A program made the position numbers and the translations under genes. This document shows, one piece after another, positions 63,505-64,000 of a stretch of DNA of 64,000 nucleotides. The notes beneath the pieces were generated by a model. The model made no database searches. It saw only the letters and a program-made list of their open reading frames with translations, and was not told the origin of the DNA. The first letter of the stretch is position 1. Each line of letters starts with the position of its first letter. The stretch is from Diphasiastrum complanatum (Eukaryota > Streptophyta > Lycopodiopsida > Lycopodiales > Lycopodiaceae), in NCBI GenBank assembly GCA_029204225.1, contig CM055109.1:21974422-22038421 (forward strand). The letters run 5' to 3'.

Positions 63505-64000
63505 CTGTCACACAAAACTTACTATCATGTAACACGCATTCAGTCCAAATTCAACCCACTACTCAGTATGCCTGTGAGCACTAACTTTGGAGGCAAATGC
63601 CGATTCAGAAAGACTTTTAAAAAAAACACCTCTGTAAAACTAGCAGCAGTGAAAGAAGACCATGCATTAAGAAAACCCAACACATGGACAGGATAGTCCA
63701 TCTTGTGAAGGGTTGTCACGTTTGCATGATAAACACTAGCTTATATGGAAGCCACATTGAACAGAAGTCCTAACATTCAGCTCCTGTAATGATTACAGAT
63801 CATAATGCAACAATCTTAAATCAAATGACAGTAGTTTGAGTCAACCTTATGTACATAATGCAAAAAGAGTTTATCAAAAGATTTAATCAGCTAAGATGGT
63901 AGACCTGAGCAAAATCCTAAAGTGAATAGGCTTCTGAGCAGCTGATACATACAAAAATCAAAATTTCAAAACAAATTAATACATAACACACAAAGTGTAA
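63505..64000. other. AlaRS intron running off the window
   Basis: Intron sequence. The next upstream exon (with motif 2) must lie beyond 64000, since no matching coding block is found here. Confidence 0.5.

Noticed and set aside
1-64000. Bacterial-style systems (operons, CRISPR, toxin-antitoxin, prophage)
   Set aside because: Introns, plant retrotransposons and a PPR gene show a plant nuclear chromosome; no repeat-spacer arrays were seen.

Overview
The window is nuclear DNA of a land plant. Its host genes have spliceosomal introns, one is an intronless PLS-type pentatricopeptide-repeat (PPR) gene, and most of the remaining sequence is layered retrotransposon debris (Ty1/copia, Ty3/gypsy, several LINE families) with fold-back elements and microsatellites. 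The style of the PPR protein, the very long transposon-filled introns and the LINE families suggest a seed-free vascular plant, most likely a homosporous fern. That is inference from style; nothing in the window fixes the species.

Two host genes are well supported. At the left edge, on the minus strand, lies a PPR gene (333-1706). The backbone of the right 60% is the 3' two-thirds or more of one minus-strand gene for an organelle-type (bacterial-like) alanyl-tRNA synthetase. Nine exons with GT-AG junctions and conserved phase can be read from 63504 down to the stop codon at 26027. The 5' exons lie beyond 64000. Three introns are very large (17.3, 8.0 and 7.7 kb) and the other five measure 0.2-1.2 kb.

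Layout. 0-2.3 kb: PPR gene and an upstream tandem repeat. 2.9-10.6 kb: LINE reverse-transcriptase scrap, then a mosaic of copia pieces on both strands. 10.6-12.8 kb: a decayed gene resembling DUF7869-type mobile-element-associated proteins. 13-14.5 kb: unrecognised coiled-coil and other ORF remnants. 15.3-20.3 kb: a decayed gypsy element of Tat/Athila-like type. 20.3-26 kb: AT-rich sequence with little recognisable. 26-34.7 kb: last three synthetase exons, with intron 7 holding at least four LINE pieces. 34.7-42.7 kb: intron 6, with a non-coding LTR family, a deleted chromovirus carrying an inverted duplication of its own pol, and a hAT-like MITE. 42.7-44.4 kb: three exons. 44.4-61.7 kb: intron 3, with a LINE that has itself been split by a young chromovirus. 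61.7-64 kb: three exons.

Most notable observations: (i) a 161/167-bp inverted duplication of chromovirus reverse-transcriptase/RNase H sequence, in sense within an intron, able to fold into a long RNA hairpin; (ii) a perfect nested insertion (synthetase intron, LINE, chromovirus) with a 5-bp target duplication, 358-bp LTRs differing at four positions, and exact restoration of the LINE reading frame when the element is removed; (iii) LINE 3' ends sharing a short stem-loop and a pyrimidine-microsatellite tail; (iv) a LINE copy in which ORF1 is joined straight to the ORF2 tail. I did not find a demonstrably new biological system; the hairpin is the best candidate for something functional. No tRNA, rRNA or CRISPR feature was seen.
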